This document shows positions 32,554 through 41,974 of a stretch of 64,000 nt of DNA, piece by piece. The first letter of the stretch is position 1; each line of letters opens with the position of its first letter. The notes under the pieces are model-generated. The model was not told where the DNA came from and made no database searches. It was given only the letters and a program-made list of their open reading frames with translations. Both the position numbers and the translations under genes were made by a program. The stretch comes from Nomia melanderi (lineage: Eukaryota; Arthropoda; Insecta; Hymenoptera; Halictidae), in the NCBI RefSeq assembly GCF_051020985.1, contig NC_135000.1, forward strand, positions 25,264,784-25,328,783, given 5' to 3'.

Positions 32554-33371
32554 GCTCTAATTACAGTCAACGACCAATATTATATTTTTCCCATTTCGCG
32601 TATTCCCCTCAACGAAATCGTGCGGCGTTCAACGCGTTCGCCCCGAGTTCGTTCCGCTGGTACTCCGAGCGATTCTCGGAGCTGGTTCGATCGACGGGTG
32701 CCAACGTGTCTGCGGCATGCGCGCGTGTACGCGAGCTTAACGAGGGATGCATTTTACGGAAACCCTCCAAGCTCGCATCCGGACTGCGTTTTATCCAATT
32801 AGCGTCTCCTCGGCGGGCCGGGTGCCGCGCTAAGACGAGAAAGAAGGGGGAAAGAGGCCGCGCCGCCGCCTCGGGACGCCGCGCGAAATTAGGAAGGTGG
32901 CGCGCGGAGGGACGGAAAACGGCTCGAGCGTCGCCGCGAAAGAGGGAACGCGATACCCGGGTACACGCCGAGAGAGTGATGGCCGTGTACGCGCGTACGC
33001 GCGGGCCACTGTACGTGACACCAATGACTGAACAGTCGGCCGGTGAAACGCGTTCTATGTGTACACTTTGCTGGACGGACTCGAGATCGTTCGAGGGGAA
33101 TATGGCTTCCCCCTCCTGGCACGATTTCCTCCCTCTTCGGTTGTTGTTTGGATGGCTCGTGACAGAGTCGTTCGAATTCATTTCAACGCGCTAAATTAAC
33201 GCATAGAATATTGCGAAAGCGAAATGTTAGAATTTATTCAAGAGACGCCCGAAGTTTCGTCTCAATTCGTTACGATAAAGATATACTGAAGCTTATTCCG
33301 ATTGTTTCACTTTCGTGTTTAATTGCGGAATACCGGTGGCAGCTTCTGCAAAACTGCGGGTCAACAATGTG
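32554..33371. other. CpG-rich block with long overlapping frames
   Basis: A 217-codon plus frame (32541-33194) and a 190-codon minus frame (32609-33181) cover nearly the same bases, each with Arg/Ser-rich composition. That mirrors GC-rich DNA lacking stop codons, not a gene. I see no domain, signal peptide or splice structure. The block could be regulatory, but nothing specific supports this. Confidence 0.45.
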
Positions 33372-33844
33372 TTAACGCATTGCGTGCCGGCTGATTTTTA
33401 GGAAACTGAATTGTGATGGCAATTTTCACCGAGGTCAATTTATAACGCTCTACGTAGAACTCAGATATATTGTTGTGGAATGTATTTTAACCTTTTGCAC
33501 TCGAAAGACTCTCACCACTTGATTTGATACGAAACTATGAAGTTGGATATTCAGTATTTTAAGTTAAAATTATATTCCGCAATGTGAAATATTGAAATAA
33601 AATAGCTTCGTCGCTTAATTTATCTGTGAATTCTCGTTAAATTAGTTTCGAGCAATGTCGTCTATATTTCATCAGGAAACGTCGGGATATTTCTACTGAA
33701 AAACTTCCGAGTACAAAGGGTCGAATAGATAATCAATTCCAATCGAATTTTATATTTTCGATGCTGCGGTAGTTAGCGAAGTTGCACGGCTAACTGTCTT
33801 CACATAAAAACGAGATTTCTCGTTAGCAGTACGCAATGTGTTAA
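33372..33844 (-). mobile_element. Family E element with nested A, copy 1
   Basis: A reverse E from TTAACGCATTGCGTGCCGG to GCAGTACGCAATGTGTTAA, interrupted at its internal TTAA by a reverse A. E sequence resumes AATAGATAATCAATTCC. The inner and outer orientations relative to each other are the same as at 39647-40128. Confidence 0.83.
33487..33724 (-). mobile_element. Family A element nested in E
   Basis: A 238-bp reverse copy from TTAACCTTTTGCACTCG to CTTCCGAGTACAAAGGGTCGA. It belongs to the A variant with TTGATTTGATACGAAACTATG and TCAGTATTTTAAGTT, like the A nested at 39765. Confidence 0.83.
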
Positions 33845-34557
33845 TTAGCTATTCTTAGAGGTGTTTATCGAATGTTTGATTTTTGGCAATGATCATTTGG
33901 CGTTGGAAACCGTTCGGAAGATTTGTTGGAACAATCTGGGTTATCTCGCAGGGATGATTCGACTTCACTCGTTAATTGGATTTCATTCGGTAATTTAGCT
34001 TGAGATACTCTAGTAAAATGTACACTTATCTAAATTGATTAGCCCAGTTCCTGAATATTTGGATTTAATGACAGCTATTTGATATTGATCGGACGTTGTT
34101 CCGAATATTTATTGAAACAATCTGCGAGAGTGTATTCGAGTACGTTCGTCTGTTAGAATAATTTAATGTTATTTGTTCGAGTAATTCGGATCCGGTTATT
34201 CCGACAGTTTCACTGTGTTTGTTTGAACAGTGCCGCGGTCGTTTTCATATTTCGATAAATTCATATTAATTAACATATTCCGCGATCACGTACGGCGGAT
34301 AATTTAATTGTGGAACGGGCTGTCTATTACCATGAAGTGAGTCGGTCAAATATTTACTCGCGCCGGCGGAGGAATCGTACTCAAAGAAGCCATATATCCG
34401 AGTCGAACGACGAGGATCCATCGAGCCCAGTGCACCTCAGCCTCGTCGAATGTACGCGAATGTAATATCGATGAGAACAACGAGAGAGAAAAAAAAAAAA
34501 GATAAATAAACAAGGAACAGAAGATAGAGAAGATCAACGAGATTCGGTAAAACTCAC
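33845..34557 (-). other. Unique sequence downstream of the exon, putative intron
   Basis: No repeat family. On the minus strand it begins with the donor at 34557 and holds a pyrimidine-rich stretch from the A-run at 34489-34502. If the exon is real this is intron. Confidence 0.4.
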
Positions 34558-34621
34558 CCAGCGTCGGCGTCGTGTAGTCCCAACTCTCTGCGTCATTCTT
34601 GTAAACGTTTAGCTTTGTGGG
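34558..34621 (-). CDS. Candidate internal coding exon of an unidentified gene
   Basis: On the minus strand, a pyrimidine-rich tract TTGTTTGTCTCTGTTGCAG ends at 34622 and the sequence CTGG then GTGAGTTTTAC gives a strong donor at 34557. A branch-like CTGAT lies about 27 bases upstream of the acceptor. The 64 bases have one frame free of stops, reading PTKLNVYKNDAESWDYTTPTL plus one base, so the exon would enter at phase 0 and leave at phase 1. The peptide is of mixed composition, unlike the Arg/Ser-rich chance frames elsewhere. I do not recognise the protein. A 170-codon open frame runs through the exon into both putative introns, so openness alone is not the evidence: the paired splice sites are. 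No neighbouring exon was found, which suggests introns of many kilobases. Confidence 0.55.
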
Positions 34622-34746
34622 CTGCAACAGAGACAAACAACGCTCATCAGACCGTGCACGATAATTAAATATCTCCGCGGCACTCATTATCGTCGTTAAC
34701 GTTCGCAACGACGCATCAACGCGGACATTTAATCCTCCAACGCCAG

Positions 34747-35005
34747 CGAGCCTCATTAACTTATTTAAATTCAAAGATTTCGATTTGTTTTCCACGTACA
34801 AGCGACAAGCATTAACGCCGTTAAAGCTCGTTAATTTATTTAAATTCAACATTTCCATTCATTTTTCCCAAACGAGAATCTCCAACGCTACGGAACTTCA
34901 TTAACTTATTCAAATTCAACGTTTCGCTTCATTTCTTCCGTACAAACGAAAACCGTCAACGCTATCGAACTTCATTAACTTATTTAAATTCGAAGCTTCG
35001 AATTC
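34747..35005. repeat. Tandem repeat, unit about 75 bp, four copies
   Basis: CATTAACTTATTTAAATTCA and variants occur near 34753, 34829, 34899 and 34974, each followed by a TTTCGNTTCATTT-like block and AACGCTA. The array lies just upstream of the candidate exon on the minus strand. Confidence 0.8.
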
Positions 35006-35659
35006 GCGTACGAGCCGAGACGCTTCCGCTACGAGAAGTCCGATAATAATAATGATGACAAATGTATTCTACGTCGACGGTCAAACGAAATTCATTTCGC
35101 GGCCGATGCGTGTAACGCAAAAATCTCGCGCGGGGGGTTAATTAAAGCGACACCGAGAAAGAAAGAAAAAGAATGACGGGCGTCAGTTTGCGCGCGTCAC
35201 ATTCCATCCGATCCGATTTATACGCGGTGACCGGCGCGATATGCAGATCGGCCGATACGGAACGGACGGAAAAATGGCACCGCCGAGGGTAAACATTTTA
35301 TTGCGTCGTTACACGCCGCGCGGGCCGATACTTTCCGGCGCGTTGCGCTTATCTATCGACAGGCTTCAAACGGCGGACATTTCCTTGTCAATAAACGTTA
35401 ATCGATAAAACGGCAGTCGTAATGGCGAGCCAACGAACGGGCGGGGGAAAGGTTTGACGGGAAGCGCGCACGCGGAATGCACGATTCACGGAACTCCGAG
35501 CATAACGAAAAATACACGCGAAGGGGACGAGAGAAAAAATACAGCCCCTCTCGAGCAACAGATATCGAATCGTTCGTCGCCGTTAGAGTCTCGCCGCGGA
35601 AATTATAGTAAGCGTCGAAGCGTTTCAACGTTAGTTCTACTGTGTATATTATTTCTGGA
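35006..35659. other. CpG-rich unique block with an old local duplication
   Basis: Positions about 35440-35640 resemble 37140-37330: ACACGCGAAGG against CCACGCGAAGGG, TATCGAATCGTTCGTCGCCG against CACCGAATCATTCATCGCCG. No coding product was recognised. Confidence 0.5.
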
Positions 35660-35732
35660 TTAACCCTTTGCACTGGAAAAATGACTGTTACCGGTTGATT
35701 CGATATAGTGAAACTATAAAATTTGATATTTA
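35660..35732 (-). mobile_element. Family A fragment
   Basis: TTAACCCTTTGCACTGGAAA to AAACTATAAAATTTGATATTTA is the first 70 bases of a reversed A. It is cut off by the LTR-like segment. Confidence 0.72.
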
Positions 35733-35932
35733 TGTGGGGCTACTAAAATGAAAACTAACTTCGTAGTCGGGTTAAATATATTTATTACGCGATGTGGCTC
35801 TAACGAGGAACGACGACTAACTAACTTTTCCTCAACGCTTTTCTAAGAATGAAACCTCTTCGTCCTGGTGGTCCCCTGGGTCATAAATTAGTCAATAGGC
35901 CTAGTCTATATCTCAGGCCCCAAGTATTGACA
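35733..35932 (-). mobile_element. Candidate solo LTR-like segment, about 200 bp
   Basis: The segment begins TGTGGGGCTACT and ends AAGTATTGACA, so TG...CA with three-base inverted ends (TGT...ACA). Read on the minus strand it has AATAAATATA followed by AGTAGCCCCACA, the phrase that precedes the PBS-like motif at 20850. It interrupts an A element. I find no matching target duplication on the two sides, so the assignment is weak. Confidence 0.35.
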
Positions 35933-35964
35933 CGCAAAAGGGCGAACTGTCTATATTTAACACT

Positions 35965-36014
35965 TAGCGACTCTGGTAATCGAACGTGATTTTCGGACAT
36001 TCCTTGGGGAAACT
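35965..36014 (+). repeat. Spacer repeat K, copy 3 (truncated)
   Basis: GCGACTCTGGTAATCGAACG and CATTCCTTGGGGAAACTG match K. The AGTAGCAACCCCGTC start is missing. Confidence 0.72.
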
Positions 36015-36192
36015 GTTAACTCGTTGCACTCGGTAGTTTTCCATTAGAAATGTTTGAACATTTGATGATGAGGTGCAGACGGTATTTTGTGGAATTAATT
36101 TGAAGAGGAGTTACAGGTGCATCGAGGAACAGAGCTATTTTATTTCAATATCTTTCAAATTGATGTGTTATACGTAGTATAATATTAAATAT
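36015..36192 (+). mobile_element. Family A element, truncated right
   Basis: TTAACTCGTTGCACTCGG through GATGTGTTATACGTAG to ATTAAATAT, then K begins. The right third of A is missing. Confidence 0.76.
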
Positions 36193-36258
36193 AGTAGCAA
36201 CCCCGTCGCTGCGACTCTGATAATCGAACGTGATTTTCGAACATTCCTTGGGAAACTG
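36193..36258 (+). repeat. Spacer repeat K, copy 4
   Basis: AGTAGCAACCCCGTCGCTGC to CATTCCTTGGGAAACTG, directly followed by TTAA and another A. Confidence 0.76.
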
Positions 36259-36410
36259 TTAACCCTTTGCACTCGGTAGTTTTCCACTAGAAATGTTTGA
36301 ACATTTGATGATGAGGTGAAGACGGTATTTTGTGGAATTCATTTGCAGAGGAGTCACGGGTGCATAGGAACAAGGCTATTTTATTACAATATTTTTCAAA
36401 TTATAAAAAT
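36259..36410 (+). mobile_element. Family A element, truncated right, next to B
   Basis: TTAACCCTTTGCACTCGG to AATATTTTTCAAATT. It stops at a junction with reversed B near 36405-36411, at about the site where B interrupts A in the 11.8-kb composite. Confidence 0.74.
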
Positions 36411-36632
36411 ACAGGTTGTTTTGTAATCTATCAATAACTGCAACTAATTTTTATAGTATTCCTAGAGAAAATTAGAAATGCTGTAACATTTCTTCGATCT
36501 TTTATTTTCCTTAGGACAAAATTCGGATGTGTGGAAAATCGGATAATTTTAGGGTAGTTTCTTTAAGATTCATTTAAATATGTAATATTATAACTGGTGC
36601 AGTATTGGAGCTTACAGAGTTCAAAGGGTTAA
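36411..36632 (-). mobile_element. Family B element, left terminus lost
   Basis: CAGGTTGTTTTGTAATC to GGAGCTTACAGAGTTCAAAG and TTAA. The terminal CCCTTAGCACTC is deleted. Confidence 0.8.
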
Positions 36633-36755
36633 TATTAAACTGTATAATGCATCGGTGTATGAAATATCGGGATAAACAAACTTTCCCAATTTACTTGCGC
36701 TTTCTCTTTGAGGTAATTTCAAAAAATATCGCCCGTCTAGTTAGAAAATGTTAAT
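36633..36755 (-). mobile_element. Family A fragment, truncated at an internal TTAA
   Basis: ATTAAACTGTATAATGCATC to CGTCTAGTTAGAAAATGTTAA is reversed A interior. It ends at the TTAA that in other copies sits 40-45 bases from the terminus. Confidence 0.68.
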
Positions 36756-36759
36756 TCAT

Positions 36760-36929
36760 AATGAGATACTTCAAACTGCAAACGGAGATATTTTATTGTT
36801 CACGATCCGTTAGAAAAATAATTCCGAATTGCTCAATAACAATTATATCAAATGATCGTCGAATATATTATTTTCCTAACGGATCGTAAACAATAAAATA
36901 TCTCCGTTCGCAGTTGGAAGTATCTCATT
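36760..36929 (-). repeat. Long inverted repeat, 63-bp arms, 44-bp loop
   Basis: Arms 36760-36822 and 36867-36929 are reverse complements with four mismatches in 63 positions (near arm positions 14, 20, 43 and 56). For three of the four, the pairing on the plus strand would be A-C or C-A, which on the minus strand becomes G-U wobble. A minus-strand transcript would therefore pair at 62 of 63 positions. The outer part of each arm (AGTATCTCATTAGAAAT) resembles an A terminus. The loop sequence (TCCGAATTGCTCAATAAC) recurs outside the right arm near 36934. Confidence 0.88.
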
Positions 36930-37845
36930 AGAAATTCCGAATTACTTAAGAACAATAATAATCCATCAAACGATCGTCGAACATATTTCGTAGAACAACT
37001 ATCGGTGTAACATAAAAATTGTAATACCGAATGATTAACATTTGTTTCAGTTTATCTTTAGACAGAACAAACGCATAAAACTCCCCAATTCCCGTGTCAG
37101 TCGACATGTTAATCTAAAATGTAGCTGTCACCGCGTCGCTCCCGGTCATCGGTGAAATTCGCCGTCCGCCGCGCACGCGACGCGCACGGATCATGAAACT
37201 CGAAACACAAAAAAACCACGCGAAGGGTACAAGTAAAAAAAAAGAGAGAGAAAAAAGAGAGAATGAAATCCTGTCGAGCGGACACCGAATCATTCATCGC
37301 CGTCGTTAAACGGGCGACGGTAAGGAATGACGGTAACAGCCGTCGACGCGTTCGAGAATCATTTCTAGCGTCCGCGCCGGGCGGTTAATCTAAAATTGAG
37401 TTGTCATAACGTCGGCCCCGGTCATCGGTGAAATTTAACACTCAGCGCGCGGTCCCATTCGACGGGCGTGCGACGAATTATTAACAGGAGAATTTCGCGT
37501 GTGCGCGTCGGCCCGTCCTATAAATTCCCGATTAGCTATGCACGCCTCGTTGCTAAATAAATTATACAAATACCCGCGGAATTGCCGGGAACGTGAAATT
37601 GAACGCGCGATCGGTTCGATGCCGCGACACGTGACACGCCGCCGGCCGTTTTAATATTAGAACGGGTATTAAGCTGTTTATTTTATTCGCATCGATGAAA
37701 CCTCGCGTATCTTGCTGTTTTATTGAAATCCGATCCACGTCACGGCGGACCTCGAGTTCGAGTCGAGTCGCTCCGATCGCTGACCCTCTCCGAGGTGTTC
37801 TTCGTTTCCGATTTGTAATTACCTCTCGCATCGGAGATACTCGTT
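36930..37845. other. Unique block with short local duplications
   Basis: A roughly 60-base pair of copies sits at 37108-37160 and 37385-37440 (GGTTAATCTAAAATTGAGTT, CCCGGTCATCGGTGAAATT). Positions 37665-37780 are copied at 38445-38575. A GA-rich run lies at 37236-37263. No gene was recognised. Confidence 0.5.
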
Positions 37846-38254
37846 TTAACCCTTTGCACTCGACGATATCTATCATTATAAACGTCCGTTATTTTCCTGG
37901 AACGTTAACCCTTGAGATGGTTTTGTAATCAGCAACTAATTTCTACGGTGTCCGGTGAAAATGAAAAATGCTACATTCCTTCGGTCTTTTAGTAAAAATC
38001 TAATAATTAATAATAGAGAATCTAATAGTTTCACGGTAGTTTCTTTGATTCATTCAAATATTCGATAACTGGTGCAATATTGGAGCCTACAGAGTCCAAG
38101 GGGTAATATTTGGAACTCAGATAAGACTTGCATAAATTAAGGGACAGAATTGTTTCTCCTATGCTTCGTGTGTTACCTTATTCAACAGTTAATATTGAAT
38201 TTCTGAGTTTGCTGCGTTAAATCGACTGGGAGTCTCTCGAGTGTAAAGGGTTAA
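37846..38254 (+). mobile_element. Family A variant with nested B
   Basis: Starts TTAACCCTTTGCACTCGAC and ends TCTCTCGAGTGTAAAGGGTTAA. It is interrupted at 37905 by a reversed B and resumes near 38107 TATTTGGAACTCAGATAAG. The interior (GGGACAGAATTGTTTCTCC, ATATTGAATTTCTGAGTTT) is the variant also seen at 50652-51324. Confidence 0.8.
37905..38106 (-). mobile_element. Family B element nested in A
   Basis: TTAACCCTTGAGATGGTTTT to GGAGCCTACAGAGTCCAAGG and a worn GTAA, 202 bp, diverged from other B copies. Confidence 0.78.
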
Positions 38255-39125
38255 ATTTGTAATTACCTCTTTCGCTATGAAAATATTCGTAAATTTCTAA
38301 TTATCTCTGAAGCATTGAAAACCGAACGGAATATCGTAATGATAGAATGCAAGTGTGAGTCAATCGAGAAAGATGCAATAGAACGGACAATCGAGTTGCA
38401 GGTAACGATTTATATCCTACGTTTTTCTATTTACCGTTATAGCTAATATTGGAACGAGCACTAAGCTGTCGATTTTATTCGCTCGGTGGAAAAGCCCCGC
38501 GCCTGCGCGCCTCTCGCTGTTTTATTGAAATCCGATCCGATCCGCGTTACAACGGAGCCGCTTCGATCGCCGGCCGTTTCGAAAGTTTCTCCGTTTCCTC
38601 CCTTTCCCCCCTTTCTCCCGGTTTTAATCCACTCGATCCGGCCACGAGGCGCGCGCGGGCTCGCTCTTTGTCGCGCGGGGGTGGGAGAGGAAAAAAAAAA
38701 AATTTTAATTCTTCGGCGACGAGGCCGCGCCGTATAATCTCTCCCCGGGAGCTTTCCCACGGGGGAATTTTTCGTTTCCTTTGATCGCCGGAAAGTTGTA
38801 CCCTTCCGTCGAGCGCGGGTGTTTTCAACTGCGACGAGCCCCGGCCACGCTGATACGGAATATTCGATACGGTCGGGCGCCAAGTGTAGCAGAAATCGCG
38901 ATGTTATTAAATGGGAGACGGTTACTCGTGCTCAAGTAAGCGGAAAGTGGCGAGTGAGATTCTTTTGTGGCCGAGAGAGCCGCGAGCGAGTTGGTTTTGG
39001 GTATTTAATTGCCGCTCGCGATCGCGTCGGTGATTACGATCGACGGTGTGATCGGTCGTCGCCGGCGAGGAGATGGAACGTGTTACATCTGATGGAGATT
39101 GCAACGGTATAGCAGCGGCATTGAT
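38255..39125. other. CpG-rich unique block
   Basis: The CG-dense part 38440-39110 has up to five overlapping frames in both directions. CTGTTTTATTGAAATCCGATC near 38515 repeats 37710. No coding identity. Confidence 0.45.
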
Positions 39126-39435
39126 TGCTTTATACCCCTTACCGTACGTTTCACCGATTTCATTCGATGAAACTATAAAATTTGATGTTTAATATTATAT
39201 TTTGTATAATGCAATTTAAGTATTGAAATAAAATAGCTTAACTTCGTACAGTAGAACTATGAAATCTGATATTTAACATTATACCTCCTATAATGCATCG
39301 ATTTGAGTATTGAAGTAAAATAGTTCCTCGATATACGTGATTTCTCAAGTTAGCTTCGCAAAATATCGTCTTTATCCCATCAGTAAAATGTCACACGAGC
39401 TTATTAGTGGAAGTAAGTAGTAGGTTAAAGGGTTA
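39126..39435 (-). mobile_element. Degenerate family A element with internal tandem copy
   Basis: The AACTATAAAATTTGATGTTTA to ATTGAAATAAAATAGCTTA segment occurs twice (about 39168-39240 and 39257-39328). The terminus at the right reads AAAGGGTTAA (39432-39435). The left terminus is worn beyond recognition. Confidence 0.65.
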
Positions 39436-39646
39436 ATGAGGTCGTTTGTACGTTTGGAACATTGAAGATATTATTCGTTTCGAATGTACGATTATCTGTG
39501 GGACATTGAAGATATTAATCGTTGTTAATGCACGATTATCCGTGGGATATTGTAATAAAGAGAAATAGAGTGACCAGATCGAAAGTGAATGGTGGAATAA
39601 GACTGCAAGTAGAAACGGTCGATAATGAACAGACGCGACAGCCGAG

Positions 39647-40128
39647 TTAACACATTGCGTCCCGGTAACGAGAAACCTCGCTTTTATATAGACACTTAGC
39701 TATGCAACTTCGCTAATTACCGCAGCATTGAAAATATAAAATTTGATTGGAATTGATTATCTATTCAACCCTTTGCACTCGGAAGTTTTTCGGTAGAAAT
39801 ATTTGGACATTTTCTGATGAAACATAGACGACATTGCTCGAAACTAATTTAACGAGAATTCACAGATGAATTAAGCGACAAAGCTGTTTTATTTAAATAT
39901 TTCACATTGCAAAATATAATTTCAACTTAAAACACTGAATATTCAACTTCATAGTTTTGCTGTATCAAATCAAGTCGTGAGAGTCACCTTTCGAGTGCAA
40001 AGGGTTAAAATATATTACATAACAATATATCTGAGTTTCTCTATGTATAGTGATATAAGTTGACTTCAGTGAAAATTGCTATCCGCGCAATTCAGTTTTC
40101 TGAAAATTAGCTGGTACGCAATGTGTTA
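39647..40128 (+). mobile_element. Family E element with nested A, copy 2
   Basis: A forward E from TTAACACATTGCGTCCCGG to GCTGGTACGCAATGTGTTAC. It is interrupted after GATTATCTAT by an A and resumes at 40009 AATATATTACATAACAATAT. Confidence 0.85.
39765..40008 (+). mobile_element. Family A element nested in E
   Basis: A 244-bp forward copy from a worn TCAA and CCCTTTGCACTCGG to CTTTCGAGTGCAAAGGGTTAA. The variant matches the A nested at 33487, sharing CACTGAATATTCAACTTCAT and TATCAAATCAAG. Confidence 0.86.
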
Positions 40129-40184
40129 CATTGTTGACCGGCAGTTTTACGCAGAGCTATGCTATGTCACCGATTATTCCGCAA

Positions 40185-40783
40185 TTAACGCATTATCGGC
40201 GGGTAACATCATGAGCTTGACTCACACGTATAGCGGGCGAAAATTGGTGAAGTGTGAAAAAAGTGCACTTTTTAGAAAACATGCGATATCTTCACATCTA
40301 ATAGTAGGATTTCAATGAAATTTGTAAAATAGGTATCACATAGTATTTCGAAGATGTAGATGAAATTAAAAAAAATTCAATTTTTAATTTAGTTTTCTAT
40401 TACTTCATTTAATGCATAACACGGACCAAACAATAATTGTTAATTTTTGAAAGTTTTAAAAGTTCATGTAGTAAGAGAAAAGCGCGATAATGTTTAGGAA
40501 TATTTTATTATTCAGTTTCTTATATAGCAATTTTATTTACTTTGTAAGCAGGAAACTTACAGTGTCAAAATAGCACATTTCATAAAATTATTAGTTTTTC
40601 TTAAAAATTAATAAATTTAGGACTAAACACTGGTCAGGCTTTACGAGAAACAACCGAAAACATCATTCCTGCCCAAAAATTGGTGACAATGAAGAAAAAA
40701 ACAAGCATTGGTAAGTGTTTTACTAACACTTAGCGTACGTTCTGTATAAAAGGTATTAATACCCTTCCCGCCGATAGTGTTAA
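40185..40783 (+). mobile_element. Family M TTAA element, complete, 599 bp
   Basis: Begins TTAACGCATTATCGGCGGGTA and ends CCCTTCCCGCCGATAGTGTTAA, so the inverted termini extend about 15-17 bp. It is more than twice the length of the other families. The only frame is short and non-descript (from 40076), so no transposase is present. A partial copy lies at 20589. Confidence 0.82.
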
Positions 40784-41564
40784 ATACGAAAGTGAAACAA
40801 TCCGAATAAGCTTCAATATATCTTCATCGTATGTAAAAATTGAAATAGGCAATGCCAGCGCGAACACGAGTTAACCCGTGACCGGTCAACGATGTGTTAA
40901 TGGTTTGTATCGCAGATTTCTCTATTCTCTTTCGCGCGGAACGTGATTTCTATCGTCCCGTGCCCACATTGTCACCGTCGAGAGAGAAAAACTACGAAAA
41001 AAGTGGAATCAATCAACCCATTCCCCGATGAATCGTTTAATCCGGCCTCGGGGCGTAAAGCGGAAAGAACATTGGAGCCGAGGGCATCAGAGTTGCTCGA
41101 AGAAACCGACGGACGCTCTCGAGAATAGGAGTTAATGAAAAGTTCCCTGACCACGCGTCAGCCGCTATTGAGAACGGAGTGACCAAGATGGAGGTGCATT
41201 CGATCAGCAGAAAGTTTTTCGCTGGCGCATCGACTTCCCGGGAACTCGATTTCCTCTTCGGCCGCGATTGTAGCCATCCGTCTGATTCGGTAATCCTTGC
41301 GCCATCGTAATCCTCTTCGAGCAGATAGCGTTCGCTTCATATTCAACGAACCATTGAATACAAGAACGACAGTGATTCAACAATAATTCTGAAATTACCG
41401 TTGGCTAATCAGTCGCTGCTTGGATCGATCCACTGAAGATAAGCATGCCGACTGAAGAATTGATGGTTACTCGTAATACCGACTTTTGGTCATTCGAACC
41501 TTGTCCACTGAATCATGACGCCAGCTACCACGAAACAAGAATCATTTCACGGTTCAATCTTTAT
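40784..41564. other. Unique block
   Basis: Mixed composition. Short overlapping frames at 40943-41154 on both strands. GAGTTAACCCGTGACC at 40870 is a lone TTAACCC without a partner. No element was resolved. Confidence 0.42.
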
Positions 41565-41797
41565 TTAACCTTTTACACTCGAGAGGTGACTCTCGGTTGA
41601 TTTGATACAGCGAAACTATGAAGTTGAATATTTAGTATTTTAAATGAAACTTTGTATTTCTGTGTGAAATATTTATATAAAATAGCTTTGTTGCTTAATT
41701 TATCTGTGTATTCGAGTTAAATTAGTTTCAAACAATGTCGTGTATGTCTCGGAAAATGTTGAATGTTTCCAGTGAAAAATTTTGTGCAAAGGGTTAA
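41565..41797 (-). mobile_element. Family A TTAA element, complete
   Basis: A 233-bp reverse copy from TTAACCTTTTACACTCGAGAGG to AAATTTTGTGCAAAGGGTTAA. It is the variant with TATGAAGTTGAATATTTAG. Confidence 0.84.
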
Positions 41798-41974
41798 GAC
41801 TCGAACTTCGGTCATCAGCGGCTTGGTTGAAATCAGGAAGCGATCTAACATCTAATTCTCCATGTTCCTCGGAAAATCATTATCAAACCAATCTCCGTGT
41901 CAATTATTCGAGCAACCGACGTTAGAAACCAGAACAACCTCTCCGAAATACCTCGACAAGATCAATTCCAACCT

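Noticed and set aside
34346..34858. Treating the whole 170-codon minus frame as a gene
   Set aside because: It spans a tandem repeat upstream and a poly-T-derived Phe/Leu stretch downstream. Only the central 64 bases are bounded by good splice sites.
36760..36929. Calling the hairpin a microRNA precursor
   Set aside because: The arms are much longer than a typical precursor and carry transposon-terminus-like sequence. No mature-arm pattern can be deduced from sequence alone.
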